Shown: one piece after another, positions 1 through 8,300 of the stretch
How positions within the stretch are numbered: position 1 is the first letter of the stretch
Layout: each line of letters begins with the position of its first letter
NCBI GenBank assembly: GCA_001801515.1
Contig: MGXX01000084.1
Coordinates: forward strand, 1-23,217
Direction: 5' to 3'
Origin: Gammaproteobacteria bacterium RIFCSPHIGHO2_12_FULL_38_11
GTDB taxonomy: Bacteria > Pseudomonadota > Gammaproteobacteria > Coxiellales > Coxiellaceae
DNA: 23,217 nucleotides
The notes under the pieces: model-generated
The model's input: only the letters and a program-made list of their open reading frames with translations
The model's database searches: none
Told to the model about the DNA's origin: nothing
Made by a program: the position numbers and the translations under genes

Positions 1-686
1 CCCACACCCACAAACATCTCAACAAAATCAGAACCGGAAATCGTAAAAAACGGCACTTTTGCTTCGCCTGCAACTGCTTTAGCCAACATGGTTTTACCTG
101 TACCAGGCGACCCGACTAACAAAACGCCGCACGGCATTTGGCCACCAAGCTTTTGAAATTTATTAGGGTCTTTTAAAAATTCAACCATTTCTTCTAATTC
201 AGCCTTGGCTTCATCCACGCCTGCCACATCTTTAAATGTTACTTTCACTTGATCCATGCCCAGCAAACGTGCTTTGCTGCGACCAAATGACATTGGCCCA
301 CCCTTGCCACCGCCCTGCATTTGTCGCATAAAGAAAATCCAAACACCAATTAATAACAAAAATGGCGCCCAGCTAATTAAAATTTGGGTGAGTAAACTGC
401 GTTGTTTAGGGGGTTGGCCTTCCACACTGACTTTTTGTTTGATCAAATTATCCAGCAAACTTTGATCCGGCATCGGCATGTAAGTTTCAAATTGCTTACC
501 TTCTTTGGTTTTGCCGGTAATAATATCGTTTTGAATGACAACACTGCCAATTTTATTATCTTGTACCGACTGTAAGAATTGAGAATAGGTATATTGCGCA
601 ACATCGGGTTCTTGTGGGCCAAAATTACTAAAAATCGTGATTAAAACCACGGCAATAATTAACCACAAAAACAAGTTTTTTAACAT
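1..686 (-). CDS. ftsH: ATP-dependent zinc metalloprotease FtsH, N-terminal part (runs off the window)
   Basis: Membrane-anchored AAA+ protease that degrades misfolded membrane proteins and short-lived regulators. Only about 228 N-terminal residues are visible. The protein starts [14 protein letters not shown] at the ATG at 686, with a first membrane segment at about residues 4-20. A periplasmic domain follows, then a second membrane segment before the Gly-rich MQGGGKGG stretch, and the start of the AAA domain ([13 protein letters not shown]). Walker A reads GSPGTGKT with Lys198, the same number as the ATPase lysine of the E. coli enzyme; Ser replaces the first Pro of the usual GPPGTGKT. The HEXXH zinc site lies beyond the window. 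It follows rlmE by 70 bases on the same strand, the conserved rlmE-ftsH order of gammaproteobacteria. Confidence 0.97.
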   Translation of the reverse strand, partial: MLKNLFLWLIIAVVLITIFSNFGPQEPDVAQYTYSQFLQSVQDNKIGSVVIQNDIITGKTKEGKQFETYMPMPDQSLLDNLIKQKVSVEGQPPKQRSLLTQILISWAPFLLLIGVWIFFMRQMQGGGKGGPMSFGRSKARLLGMDQVKVTFKDVAGVDEAKAELEEMVEFLKDPNKFQKLGGQMPCGVLLVGSPGTGKTMLAKAVAGEAKVPFFTISGSDFVEMFVGV

Positions 687-756
687 TGTATTCAAAATAA
701 GATCCTCGTAAGCAGCAGTGCAATAGATTTAATTATACCTGTTCCAACTCAAGATG

Positions 757-1371
757 CTAACGAAATCCCATCGCCAATATGTAAATTTCCGTTGATTCAG
801 AACGCGATGCTTCAGGCTTTCGATATTTCACCTGTTTAAAATGCGTTTTCACACGCTGTAAAAATTCTTCTAAGCCAGCACCGTGAAATGCTTTAAATAA
901 AAATGTGCCACCTGGCTTTAAATTTTTTTCCACGCAATCTAATGCCAATTCCAACAAATGAATCGTTCGCGGCAAATCAATGGAACGTTGACCACTTAAA
1001 TTCGGCGCCATATCTGAAATAATGACATCCGCCTTTTCACCGTTTAATTCCGTATTTAACTGATCCAAAATAATGTGATCGTTAAAATCACCCAAAATAA
1101 AAATTACATCGGGCACACCATCCATCGGCAACAAATCAATGGCAATAACTTTTCCACTTTGCCCAACGTATTTTCTGGCAACTTGTGACCACCCCCCTGG
1201 CGTTGAACCCAAATCAATTACTGTCATACCCGGTTTAAACAGTTTATCTTTTTCTTGTATACCCAATAATTTAAATGCAGCGCGCGAAGCATAACCTAAG
1301 CGTTGCGCTTTTTTAACGTAAGGGTCATTGAGATGACGGTGTATCCAACTTCTGTTTTTTATTTTTGGCAA
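757..1371 (-). CDS. rlmE: 23S rRNA 2'-O-ribose U2552 methyltransferase RlmE (FtsJ/RrmJ)
   Basis: SAM-dependent methyltransferase acting on U2552 of 23S rRNA in the large subunit. The 204 residues match the usual length. The SAM loop is VIDLGSTPGGWSQVA (about residues 51-65), and the K-D-K-E catalytic tetrad is visible as Lys34 (RAAFKL), Asp120 (SDMAPN), Lys160 (FLFKAF) and Glu195 (SESTEIY). The start appears to be TTG at 1371, with AAGGA about 10 bases upstream on the minus strand; no ATG gives a full-length protein. It lies 27 bases after sufT and 70 bases before ftsH, so it may be read through from the suf genes, which is not the usual neighbour upstream of rlmE. Confidence 0.96.
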   Translation of the reverse strand: MPKIKNRSWIHRHLNDPYVKKAQRLGYASRAAFKLLGIQEKDKLFKPGMTVIDLGSTPGGWSQVARKYVGQSGKVIAIDLLPMDGVPDVIFILGDFNDHIILDQLNTELNGEKADVIISDMAPNLSGQRSIDLPRTIHLLELALDCVEKNLKPGGTFLFKAFHGAGLEEFLQRVKTHFKQVKYRKPEASRSESTEIYILAMGFR

Positions 1372-1398
1372 GGTGTTTAATTCCTTAATCGATAAAAA

Positions 1399-1941
1399 TC
1401 ATAACATGCCTAACTCTAATTTCGCCGTATCGCTCATCATGCTTTGATCCCAGGCTGGTTCAAAAACAATTTCAATTTCTGTTTTTTTAACGCCAGGAAT
1501 CGCTAATATTCTTTGTTTTGCATCATGTGCAATCACGGGGCCCATGCCACAACCCGGTGCTGTTAATGTCATCACAACATTAACAATATAACCGGTGCTA
1601 TCTGTAATATCAGGTGTAACAGTACAATGATACACAAGACCGAGGTCAACTATATTCACAGGAATTTCAGGATCGTAAACACCTTTTAATTGATGCCACA
1701 CTTGATCTTCAATTGTCGCATCTTCTGGCAACTCAGATAAGGAATTCGTGGGCGTCTTCCCCAAAGCATCCGCATCTTTTCCATCAATACGCGCCAAATT
1801 ACCATAAACAGCAACGGTGTAACTATTTCCCAATGATTGTGTAATGGTTACTTCTGTTCCTTCGTGCAGCATAATACGCGCGCCAGAGGGGACGAGTAAT
1901 GCTGTGCACTCGCGGGATAAAATAATTATTTGTTTATCGCT
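1399..1941 (-). CDS. sufT: Fe-S cluster assembly protein SufT (MIP18/DUF59 family)
   Basis: SufT-type protein thought to help mature Fe-S proteins; its exact chemistry is not settled in the family. From a GTG start at 1941 it has 180 residues. A short N-terminal domain (about 1-60) precedes a MIP18/DUF59 domain (about 80-170) with VYDPEIPVNIVDLGLVY and the Cys-containing APGCGMG motif. A longer frame reaches an ATG at 1986, but the GTG has an SD-like AAGGCGGTGA directly upstream and gives the usual N-terminus. The GTG overlaps the sufA stop by 8 bases, and its ribosome-binding site lies in repeat-derived DNA at the 3' end of sufA. Last gene of the suf run. Confidence 0.88.
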   Translation of the reverse strand, partial: SDKQIIILSRECTALLVPSGARIMLHEGTEVTITQSLGNSYTVAVYGNLARIDGKDADALGKTPTNSLSELPEDATIEDQVWHQLKGVYDPEIPVNIVDLGLVYHCTVTPDITDSTGYIVNVVMTLTAPGCGMGPVIAHDAKQRILAIPGVKKTEIEIVFEPAWDQSMMSDTAKLELGML

Positions 1942-2320
1942 CACAATCACCGCCTTTTTCAAAAGGAAATGATTTTGCATCGGCAAAATCAGAGGGATTT
2001 TTCAAATTAAAACTCTCACCACAGCCGCATAAACTATCAGCCTGTGGATTATGGTATTCCAATTGATATACACCCAATCCCTTTTTAACATAATCAATTT
2101 CAGTACCCTTCAATATTTCAGCACTGGCTGCATCGATATAAATCAATAAATCAGGTGTTTGAATTTCAATATCTGTTTCCTTTTTTTTACTTTCAACCAT
2201 TTCAGGAATATACATATATCCTGAGCAGCCTGTTTGTTTTACAGACAAACGAAATGCAGAATTATTATTTTTTAGCATGGTTTTAATATGCTCTTTTGCT
2301 GCTGCTGTTAATATAATCAT
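1934..2320 (-). CDS. sufA: A-type Fe-S carrier protein SufA/IscA-like, with repeat-encoded C-terminal tail
   Basis: HesB/IscA-family carrier that receives Fe-S clusters from the SufBCD scaffold and hands them to apoproteins. The three cluster ligands are present: Cys32 (KQTGCSGY) and Cys98/Cys100 (SLCGCGESF). Family members normally end within a few residues of CGCGESF; here about 22 more residues follow (107-128, KNPSDFADAKSFPFEKGG...). These are encoded by a diverged copy of palindromic family A at 1950-2000. The same peptide pattern appears inside pabB. The start overlaps the sufU stop as ATGA, and the end overlaps the sufT start, so the three genes are translationally coupled. Confidence 0.93.
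   Translation of the reverse strand: MIILTAAAKEHIKTMLKNNNSAFRLSVKQTGCSGYMYIPEMVESKKKETDIEIQTPDLLIYIDAASAEILKGTEIDYVKKGLGVYQLEYHNPQADSLCGCGESFNLKNPSDFADAKSFPFEKGGDCER
1950..2000 (+). repeat. Family A palindromic element, copy 1 (3' end of sufA, diverged)
   Basis: Stem 1 is reduced to CCTTTT (1953-1958) with AAAAGG (1961-1966). Stem 2 pairs TGATTTTGC (1970-1978) with GCAAAATCA (1983-1991) around a four-base loop. The primary sequence has drifted, but stem 2 stays fully paired. The element is translated as the SufA C-terminal tail. Confidence 0.82.
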
Positions 2321-2736
2321 GATATCGCCTCAATCATCGTCTGCCACGCGAGTGTCGCACATTTTACACGCGCAGGGTATTCACAAACGCCCTTTAATAC
2401 GGATAATTTCCCCAATAAATTAACCCGTGATTCATCGCCTTTTGTTACCAATAAGTGAAATGCATCAAATATATTTTTTGTTTCAATAACTGTTTTTCCT
2501 TTCAACGCTTCTGTCATTAACGAAGCGGAAGCCATTGAAATAGCGCAACCTGAACCTTGAAAGCTTGCATCAATAATTTTATCATTTTGTATTTTTAAAA
2601 ATAAGGTTAATCGATCGCCACATAAAGGATTAAAACCCACTTTATAAATGCTGGCATCATCCATCACTTTAAAATTACGGGGATGGCGGCCATGATCAAC
2701 AATTAATTCTTGATATAACTCTCGTAAATCAGACAT
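2317..2736 (-). CDS. sufU: SufU-type scaffold / zinc-dependent sulfur transfer protein
   Basis: IscU/NifU-N family protein in a SUF operon. In SufU systems it accepts persulfide sulfur from SufS and replaces SufE. The 139 residues carry the SufU zinc set Cys39 and Asp41 (NPLCGDR), Cys64 (GSGCAIS) and Cys126 (RVKCATLAW). The spacing is that of B. subtilis SufU, with the extended loop between Cys64 and Cys126 (TKGDESRVNLLGKL) that separates SufU from IscU. The IscU LPPVK motif is absent. It overlaps the sufS stop by 8 bases. No sufE is visible in the window, which agrees with a SufS-SufU pair. Confidence 0.92.
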   Translation of the reverse strand: MSDLRELYQELIVDHGRHPRNFKVMDDASIYKVGFNPLCGDRLTLFLKIQNDKIIDASFQGSGCAISMASASLMTEALKGKTVIETKNIFDAFHLLVTKGDESRVNLLGKLSVLKGVCEYPARVKCATLAWQTMIEAIS

Positions 2737-4069
2737 GAAATATCTTCCGAACGTTTTTTAAAGCCATTATTAATGCATCAATATCAGAACATTCGTTATA
2801 AACTCCAAAGGAAATACGCACCAATGCAGACACATTTAAATAATCTATCAGTGGCATCGCGCAATGATGCCCTGCTCTCACTGCAACATGTGATTGATCT
2901 AGAATCGTTGCAATATCGTGCGGATGTGCGCAATTCATAGTAAAAGAAATCACGCCCAATTTATTTTTTGATGTGCCGTAGATGGTTAAGCCATCGATTT
3001 TTTGCAATTGCTCAGTTGTATAATTTAGCAGTTGCTGTTCATGTTTTTGAATCAAATAAAATTTATCGTGCGTCAGACTTTCGCGGTCGCTAAGGAAGAT
3101 TGCTTTTTCCCTTGCTAACGCGCGGGGCTCTGATATGGTAAGGAAGATTGCTTTTTCCCTTGCTAACGCGCGGGGCTCTGATATGGTCTCGCTGCCATTG
3201 GCACTGCTCACACCTAAAATATAATCAATCGCAGCGCCAAATCCAATCACACCCGCAATGTTAGGTGTTCCCGGTTCAAGCTTATTGGGTAACACATTAA
3301 ACTCTGTTTTTTCAAACGTGACTTGGCGAATCATATTGCCGCCTGTCTGGTACGGCGTCATGGTATCTAAATATTTTTCTTTACCATACAAAACACCAAC
3401 GCCCGTTGGACCATACATTTTATGGGCTGAAAACACATAAAAATCACAATCTAAATCTTGCACATCAACCGGCATGTGCCCAATCGCTTGTGCACCATCT
3501 AATAAAACAGGAATGTTTTTTTCACGCGCTGCTTGAATTATTTTTTTAACAGGATTAATGGTACCAAGCACATTGGAAACATGAATAACAGCGACCAACT
3601 TGACTTTATCTGTTAACGCCTTAAAATAAAAATCAAGATCAAAGTCACTGCTATTTAATAACGGAATAATAATTAATTTTGCACCCACTTTTTCACATAC
3701 TTGTTGCCACGGTACAATATTTGAATGATGCTCCATGGCAGAAATAATAATTTCATCTCCTGCTTTTATATTTTCTAATCCAAATGAATGTGCAATTAAA
3801 TTAATTGCCTCTGTTGTTCCTTTTGTAAAAATAATTTCATGCGCGCATTTTGCATTAATAAATTGCATTACTTTTTCACGCACACATTCATACGCAGACG
3901 TTGCACTTTCACTGAGTTTATAAATACCGCGGTGCACATTCGCATAATCTTTTTCGTAAAATTGCATTTCCGCATCAATAGCAGATTGGGGTTTTTGAGA
4001 CGTCGAAGCTGAATCTAAATAAATTAAATCAGGATTGTGTTTGAAAATAGGGAAATCATCTCTCATCAT
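2729..4069 (-). CDS. sufS: Cysteine desulfurase SufS with an in-frame repeat insertion
   Basis: PLP-dependent cysteine desulfurase that supplies sulfur for Fe-S clusters. The PLP lysine is Lys217 (FSAHKMYGP) and the catalytic cysteine is Cys403 (RAGHHCAMPL); LDGAQAIGH supplies the cofactor-binding Asp/Gln. At 446 residues it is about 40 longer than usual (about 405). The excess is an insertion at residues about 287-336, between IDYILGV and the HEQQLLNY helix. It holds two identical 16-residue units (TISEPRALAREKAIFL at 295-310 and 311-326). The insertion is family B repeat DNA and keeps the frame, so the enzyme is probably intact with a surface loop. The start overlaps the sufD stop as ATGA. 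Confidence 0.93.
   Translation of the reverse strand: MMRDDFPIFKHNPDLIYLDSASTSQKPQSAIDAEMQFYEKDYANVHRGIYKLSESATSAYECVREKVMQFINAKCAHEIIFTKGTTEAINLIAHSFGLENIKAGDEIIISAMEHHSNIVPWQQVCEKVGAKLIIIPLLNSSDFDLDFYFKALTDKVKLVAVIHVSNVLGTINPVKKIIQAAREKNIPVLLDGAQAIGHMPVDVQDLDCDFYVFSAHKMYGPTGVGVLYGKEKYLDTMTPYQTGGNMIRQVTFEKTEFNVLPNKLEPGTPNIAGVIGFGAAIDYILGVSSANGSETISEPRALAREKAIFLTISEPRALAREKAIFLSDRESLTHDKFYLIQKHEQQLLNYTTEQLQKIDGLTIYGTSKNKLGVISFTMNCAHPHDIATILDQSHVAVRAGHHCAMPLIDYLNVSALVRISFGVYNECSDIDALIMALKNVRKIFHV
3076..3202 (-). repeat. Family B repeat element inside sufS
   Basis: On the sufS coding strand the element begins GCCAATGGCAGCGAGA and ends GCGACCGCGAAAGTC. The same two flanks occur almost adjacent inside pabB at 12917-12953. 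In sufS, two 48-bp units sit exactly between them. The element is in frame and translated as NGSE...SDRES. Confidence 0.75.
3091..3186. repeat. Exact 48-bp tandem duplication within sufS
   Basis: Positions 3091-3138 and 3139-3186 are identical 48-mers (plus strand beginning TAAGGAAGATTGC). Each encodes the same 16 residues of SufS. Being exact and a multiple of three, the duplication looks recent and frame-preserving. The unit contains AGAGCCCCGCGCGTTAGCAAG on the coding strand, which closely resembles the arm of the hairpin at 16714-16823. Confidence 0.95.
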
Positions 4070-4749
4070 AAAGTAACTCGCGAAATTCGCGCGCAGGCTT
4101 TCGCCAGCGCTTCCGTGCTATTTATTATTTCATTCACAAAACCTTCAATTAATAAATTACGTGCATCGTTTTCTGTAATGCCTCGCGCGCGTAAATAAAA
4201 TAAAGCATTTTCATCCAAGCAACCCACTGTTGCACCATGAGAACATTTTACATCATTGGCATCAATTTCTAAAAAAGGGCGCGTTGTCACTTCTGCTGTT
4301 TTCGATAGTAATAAATTTTTATTCAATAGATGGGCTTCTGTTTTTTGAGCATTGCGCGCAACAATAATTTTTCCTTCAAAGGAGGCTTTTGAAGAATCGT
4401 GTAACACACCTTTCCACAATTGTCGGCTGATGCAATTTGAAACGGTATGATTTATCACTGTTTTGATGTCTAGCGTTTGTATGTCACGCCCTTGATATAA
4501 GCCAAAAAGGGATATTTCAGCATTTTTCTCTTGAAAATTTACTTCAATGTCCTGCTTAATTGATTTTTCTGAATCATCAATAATATAGAGATTTATTTTA
4601 CTGTTTTGCTGTGGTGAAATAATAATATTATTATCTTGAATGGTGATTTCATTTGATGAATCGCTAAACGCGTGTAATTCGCCATTGATAATGATTAAGT
4701 TTTGAGGCGTTTGTGCTGTTTTCATAATAGTTTCTTTCAATTCTGACAC
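4066..4749 (-). CDS. sufD: Short-form SufD, Fe-S scaffold subunit
   Basis: SufD partners SufB and SufC in the SufBC2D scaffold that builds clusters and takes in iron. The protein has 227 residues, about half of E. coli SufD (about 420). It keeps the C-terminal beta-helix and helical part, including RPFLEIDANDVKCSHGATVG with the Cys and His at the SufB-SufD interface, and ALFYLRARGI. The N-terminal helical domain and much of the early beta-helix are missing. Only 30 bases separate it from sufC, so there is no room for a lost 5' part. The start is GTG at 4749 with GGAAGGG five to six bases upstream; an ATG eight codons in is possible. Confidence 0.88.
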   Translation of the reverse strand: MSELKETIMKTAQTPQNLIIINGELHAFSDSSNEITIQDNNIIISPQQNSKINLYIIDDSEKSIKQDIEVNFQEKNAEISLFGLYQGRDIQTLDIKTVINHTVSNCISRQLWKGVLHDSSKASFEGKIIVARNAQKTEAHLLNKNLLLSKTAEVTTRPFLEIDANDVKCSHGATVGCLDENALFYLRARGITENDARNLLIEGFVNEIINSTEALAKACARISRVTL

Positions 4750-4779
4750 ACACCCTTCCGGGCGCGTATCTGTGCTATT

Positions 4780-5517
4780 TTATAGTAATTCGCTATACCC
4801 ACTCGCTTCAATCTCCTGCGCCAATTCTTTGCCGCCTGATTGCACAATTTTCCCGTTCATTAATATATGCACAAAATCAGGTTCTACGTAATTTAATAGA
4901 CGTTGATAATGGGTAATGAGTAAAATGGCTTTATCAGGGCTGCGTAATTGATTCACTCCTTTGGCAACCACCTGCAAGGCATCAACATCCAGACCCGAAT
5001 CGGTTTCATCACAAATCGCTAGTTTTGGCTGCAGTAATAACATTTGTAAAATTTCATTTCGCTTTTTTTCGCCGCCAGAGAATCCTGTATTAACAGCCCG
5101 TTTTAAAAATTTTTCATCCATGCCAACCTCTGACAAATAACTTTTAATAATTTCCATAAATTCAAATGCGTCTAATGGCGATTCTCCCCGCGCTTTACGA
5201 ATGGCATTTAATGCAGTTTTTAAAAAATAGGAATTATTTACACCGGGAATTTCAACAGGATATTGCATTGCCAAAAATAAGCCAGCAGCAGCACGCGCTT
5301 CAACAGACTCATTTACAATTTCCTTACCACAAAATAAAATTTCACCTTGCGTCATCGTATAACCATCGCGACCCGCCAGAATATTAGACAAGGTTGTTTT
5401 ACCTGAACCGTTTGGCCCCATAATTGCATGCACCTCGCCAGCATTGATCGTTAAATTAATGCCTTTAAGGATTTCTGTGTTGCCCACTTTGGCGTGGAGG
5501 TTTGTGATTTTTAACAT
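4780..5517 (-). CDS. sufC: SufC, ABC-type ATPase of the Fe-S scaffold
   Basis: Cytosolic ABC ATPase that drives conformational change of SufB-SufD during cluster assembly. The 245 residues include Walker A GPNGSGKTT (about residues 34-42), the signature FSGGEKKR, Walker B LAICDETDSGLD and the switch His in LLITHYQRLL. All catalytic elements are present at normal length. No strong ribosome-binding site is visible before the ATG at 5517. The 93-base gap to sufB contains a family A palindrome, which could lower or uncouple expression between the two genes. Confidence 0.97.
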   Translation of the reverse strand: MLKITNLHAKVGNTEILKGINLTINAGEVHAIMGPNGSGKTTLSNILAGRDGYTMTQGEILFCGKEIVNESVEARAAAGLFLAMQYPVEIPGVNNSYFLKTALNAIRKARGESPLDAFEFMEIIKSYLSEVGMDEKFLKRAVNTGFSGGEKKRNEILQMLLLQPKLAICDETDSGLDVDALQVVAKGVNQLRSPDKAILLITHYQRLLNYVEPDFVHILMNGKIVQSGGKELAQEIEASGYSELL

Positions 5518-5560
5518 ATTTAATTGCTCTGTTTAATTCATAAAATAACACATATAATTG

Positions 5561-5610
5561 CCCCCTTTGAAAAAGGGGGGCGGTTTTGCAAAAGCCAAAA
5601 CCGGGGGGAT
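5561..5610. repeat. Family A palindromic element, copy 2 (between sufB and sufC)
   Basis: Stem 1 pairs CCCCCTTT (5561-5568) with AAAGGGGG (5572-5579). Stem 2 pairs CGGTTTTG (5581-5588) with CAAAACCG (5595-5602). The element abuts the sufB stop codon at 5611-5613 and lies in transcribed leader DNA ahead of sufC. Confidence 0.92.
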
Positions 5611-7056
5611 TTATCCGACAGACCCCTCAAGACTCACCGCCAATAATTTCTGCGCTTCAACTGCAAACTCCATCGGTAACGCTTGAAACACCGTTTTGCA
5701 AAATCCATTTACGATCATCGACACTGCATCTTCCGAAGAAATACCACGCTGTTGACAATAAAATAATTGATCTTCGCTAATTTTTGAAGTAGTTGCTTCA
5801 TGCTCCACTTGTGCCGTTTTATTTTTAACCTCTATCGTAGGAAATGTATGCGCACCACAGGTGTCGCTAATTAATAATGAATCGCACTGGCTGTAATTAC
5901 GCGCATTGTCTGCCATTGGACTGATACGCACCAAACCACGATACGTATTACTCGCATTTCCCGCTGAAATTCCCTTTGAAATAATCGTACTCTTCGTATT
6001 TTTTCCTGCATGAATCATTTTCGTGCCTGTATCAGCCTGTTGATAATGATTGGTTAACGCAACAGAATAAAATTCACCAACAGAATAATCTCCTTTCAAA
6101 ATAACACTGGGATATTTCCAAGTAATCGCCGAACCTGTTTCAATTTGTGTCCACGAAATCTTTGAATACTCTCCCTGGCATAAACCACGCTTTGTTACAA
6201 AATTATAGATACCCCCTTTACCATTTTCATCACCTGGATACCAATTTTGGACGGTCGAATATTTAATTTGCGCATTTCTATGCGCAATTAATTCAACCAC
6301 TGCCGCATGCAATTGATTTTCATCACGCATCGGTGCAGTGCATCCTTCTAAATAACTAACATGACTGTTTTCATCAGCAATAATTAAAGTACGTTCGAAT
6401 TGCCCTGTATTTAAAGCGTTAATGCGAAAATAAGTTGATAATTCCATCGGGCATCGCACTTCTTTAGGAATATAAACAAACGATCCATCTGTAAAAACAG
6501 CGGAATTGAGTGCTGCAAAAAAATTATCACGATAAGAAACAACCGAACCTAAATATTTTTTAATTAATTCCGGGTGGTTATGAACCGCTTCTGAAAAAGA
6601 GCAGAAAATCACACCCGCTTCTTTTAATTTTTCTTTAAAGGTAGTTGCAACAGACACGCTATCAAATACAGCATCCACTGCAACACCAGCTAATCTTGCA
6701 CGCTCATGCAAAGGCACACCCAATTTTTCATACATTTCTAATAATTTAGGATCTACCTCATCCAAACTTTTCGGTGCGTTTTTTTTTGATTTGGGTGCCG
6801 AAAAATAACTGATGGCTTGATAATCGATAGGATCAATTTTTAAGTGTGCCCAAGTCGGCATTTTAAGTGTCAGCCAGTATTGATACGCTTTCAAGCGCCA
6901 CTGCAACAAAAAATCAGGCTCATTTTTTTTGGCGGAAATAAAACGAATCACGTCTTCATTTAAGCCAGGTGCGACAGTGTCCATTTCGATATCTGTGACG
7001 AATCCGGGGGTATATGCTTTCTTTAGTACCGCATCGATGTGGGATTTATTTGTCAT
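5611..7056 (-). CDS. sufB: SufB, core Fe-S scaffold protein
   Basis: Core scaffold subunit on which clusters form in the SufBC2D complex. The 481 residues are close to the usual 470-495. Typical stretches are [69 protein letters not shown] and [18 protein letters not shown]. The last of these carries the conserved cysteines around the active beta-helix. The start at 7056 gives a full N-terminus, although no strong SD is visible. First gene of the suf run, divergent from the CDF exporter across 87 bases. Its stop codon touches repeat copy A2. Confidence 0.97.
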   Translation of the reverse strand: MTNKSHIDAVLKKAYTPGFVTDIEMDTVAPGLNEDVIRFISAKKNEPDFLLQWRLKAYQYWLTLKMPTWAHLKIDPIDYQAISYFSAPKSKKNAPKSLDEVDPKLLEMYEKLGVPLHERARLAGVAVDAVFDSVSVATTFKEKLKEAGVIFCSFSEAVHNHPELIKKYLGSVVSYRDNFFAALNSAVFTDGSFVYIPKEVRCPMELSTYFRINALNTGQFERTLIIADENSHVSYLEGCTAPMRDENQLHAAVVELIAHRNAQIKYSTVQNWYPGDENGKGGIYNFVTKRGLCQGEYSKISWTQIETGSAITWKYPSVILKGDYSVGEFYSVALTNHYQQADTGTKMIHAGKNTKSTIISKGISAGNASNTYRGLVRISPMADNARNYSQCDSLLISDTCGAHTFPTIEVKNKTAQVEHEATTSKISEDQLFYCQQRGISSEDAVSMIVNGFCKTVFQALPMEFAVEAQKLLAVSLEGSVG

Positions 7057-7060
7057 AATT

Positions 7061-7083
7061 TCAGTGTCAGGGATCAGTGTCAG
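7061..7083. promoter_or_regulatory. Direct repeat TCAGTGTCAG x2 upstream of sufB (possible operator)
   Basis: TCAGTGTCAG occurs at 7061-7070 and again at 7074-7083, a 13-base period, directly 5' of the sufB start in the 87-base divergent sufB/CDF region. Its reverse complement CTGACACTGA occurs at 8286-8295 at the end of the CDF gene. The repeat is seen directly. Operator function is a guess, and no IscR- or Fur-like box was recognised. Confidence 0.35.
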
Positions 7084-7143
7084 TTATTTGACGGTAGTGT
7101 ATCATAACCGTACTCCAATGCTAATTCGGAAGGTGGGCTTACT

Positions 7144-8289
7144 ATGAAAAATAATCACACTGGCAAAACCATACTGATCGTTTCGCTTATCAACGCTTTA
7201 ATAAACGCTTTACTAGCTGTATTAAAAATCATTGTCGGCAAAATCGGTCACTCCCAGGCGCTCATTGCAGACGGCATCCATTCATTTTCTGATTTAATGA
7301 GCGATACCTTTGTTTTTCTAGCAGCACGCGCGGGTGCAAACGATCCTGATAAAGAACACCCTTATGGGCACCAACGCATTGAAACAATTGCGACAATTTT
7401 AATTGCGCTCATTTTATTAATTGTAGGGGGGTCAATCGGTTATGAAGCTGTTCATCGAATTTTTTATCATGGTTTTAAAAAGCCAACCTTGCCAGTCATC
7501 ATTATCGCCATTGTTTCTATTATAGCCAATGAAGCCTTATTTCATTACTCAAAAAATCAAGGCGAAAAAATTAATTCAAATTTATTGATTAGCAACGCAT
7601 GGCATAAGCGAAGTGATGTTTTTGTTTCACTTATTGTTTTAATTAGCGTACTGGGTAGCTTATGGGGATTGCCCTGGTTAGACGCTGTTGGTGCTTTTTT
7701 TATTGCTCTACTAATCATTAAAATGGCCTTTAAAATGATTTGGCAATCTGTCCAAGAATTAATTGATCATGCTGTTGATGAATTAACCTTAGCGGAAATT
7801 AAGAAAGTAATTCGACACATTTCAGGCGTGAAATCTATTCACCAATTGCGTACACGATTGCATGGTAGCTATATTTTTGTTGATTTACATATTATTGTTG
7901 ACCCCCATATCTCAGTTTCCGAAGGTCACCATATCGGCGAGGAAGTTCATGCTGCTTTGTTAAAGAATATTAAAAACTTGTTTGACGTTACTGTGCATAT
8001 CGACCCTGAAAACGATGAAACAGCACATCCATCCTTGCATTTACCGAATCGTGAAAAGCTACGAACTATATTAGCAAAACACTGGTCCTCATTGCCGCAT
8101 TATAAGCAAATTCAAAAAATAAATATGCATTATTTGGCAGGGCAATTGACCATTGAAATTTTCATGCCATTGGATGCGATTGAAAATTGTTCTGCAGAAA
8201 AATTATCACAAAAATATCAAGAAGCGGTTCATGACGTTCATGAAATTTCAAATGTTATGATATATTACGTTCACTCACACACACACTGA
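7144..8289 (+). CDS. Cation diffusion facilitator (CDF) family exporter, zinc-type
   Basis: Inner-membrane divalent metal/proton antiporter, probably exporting zinc. Membrane site A has an HxxxD pair in TM2 (His46, Asp50 in IADGIHSFSDLMSD) and in TM5 (His154, Asp158 in AWHKRSDVF). The two-His, two-Asp set is typical of zinc-preferring members, whereas E. coli YiiP has Asp in TM2. Six membrane segments span about residues 10-210. A cytoplasmic domain follows (about 215-300) with HQLRTRLHGSYIFVDLHI and HIDPE. About 80 more C-terminal residues are less typical. The SD-like GGAAGGTGGG lies just upstream of the ATG. It is 11 bases from sbcB and may be co-transcribed with it. Confidence 0.9.
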   Translation: MKNNHTGKTILIVSLINALINALLAVLKIIVGKIGHSQALIADGIHSFSDLMSDTFVFLAARAGANDPDKEHPYGHQRIETIATILIALILLIVGGSIGYEAVHRIFYHGFKKPTLPVIIIAIVSIIANEALFHYSKNQGEKINSNLLISNAWHKRSDVFVSLIVLISVLGSLWGLPWLDAVGAFFIALLIIKMAFKMIWQSVQELIDHAVDELTLAEIKKVIRHISGVKSIHQLRTRLHGSYIFVDLHIIVDPHISVSEGHHIGEEVHAALLKNIKNLFDVTVHIDPENDETAHPSLHLPNREKLRTILAKHWSSLPHYKQIQKINMHYLAGQLTIEIFMPLDAIENCSAEKLSQKYQEAVHDVHEISNVMIYYVHSHTH

Positions 8290-8300
8290 CACTGAGTCTA

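Noticed and set aside
4749..4780. SufD shortened by a frameshift with its 5' half in another frame
   Set aside because: Only 30 bases lie between the sufC stop and the sufD start, too few for a lost half; no SufD-like residues appear in other frames of sufC.
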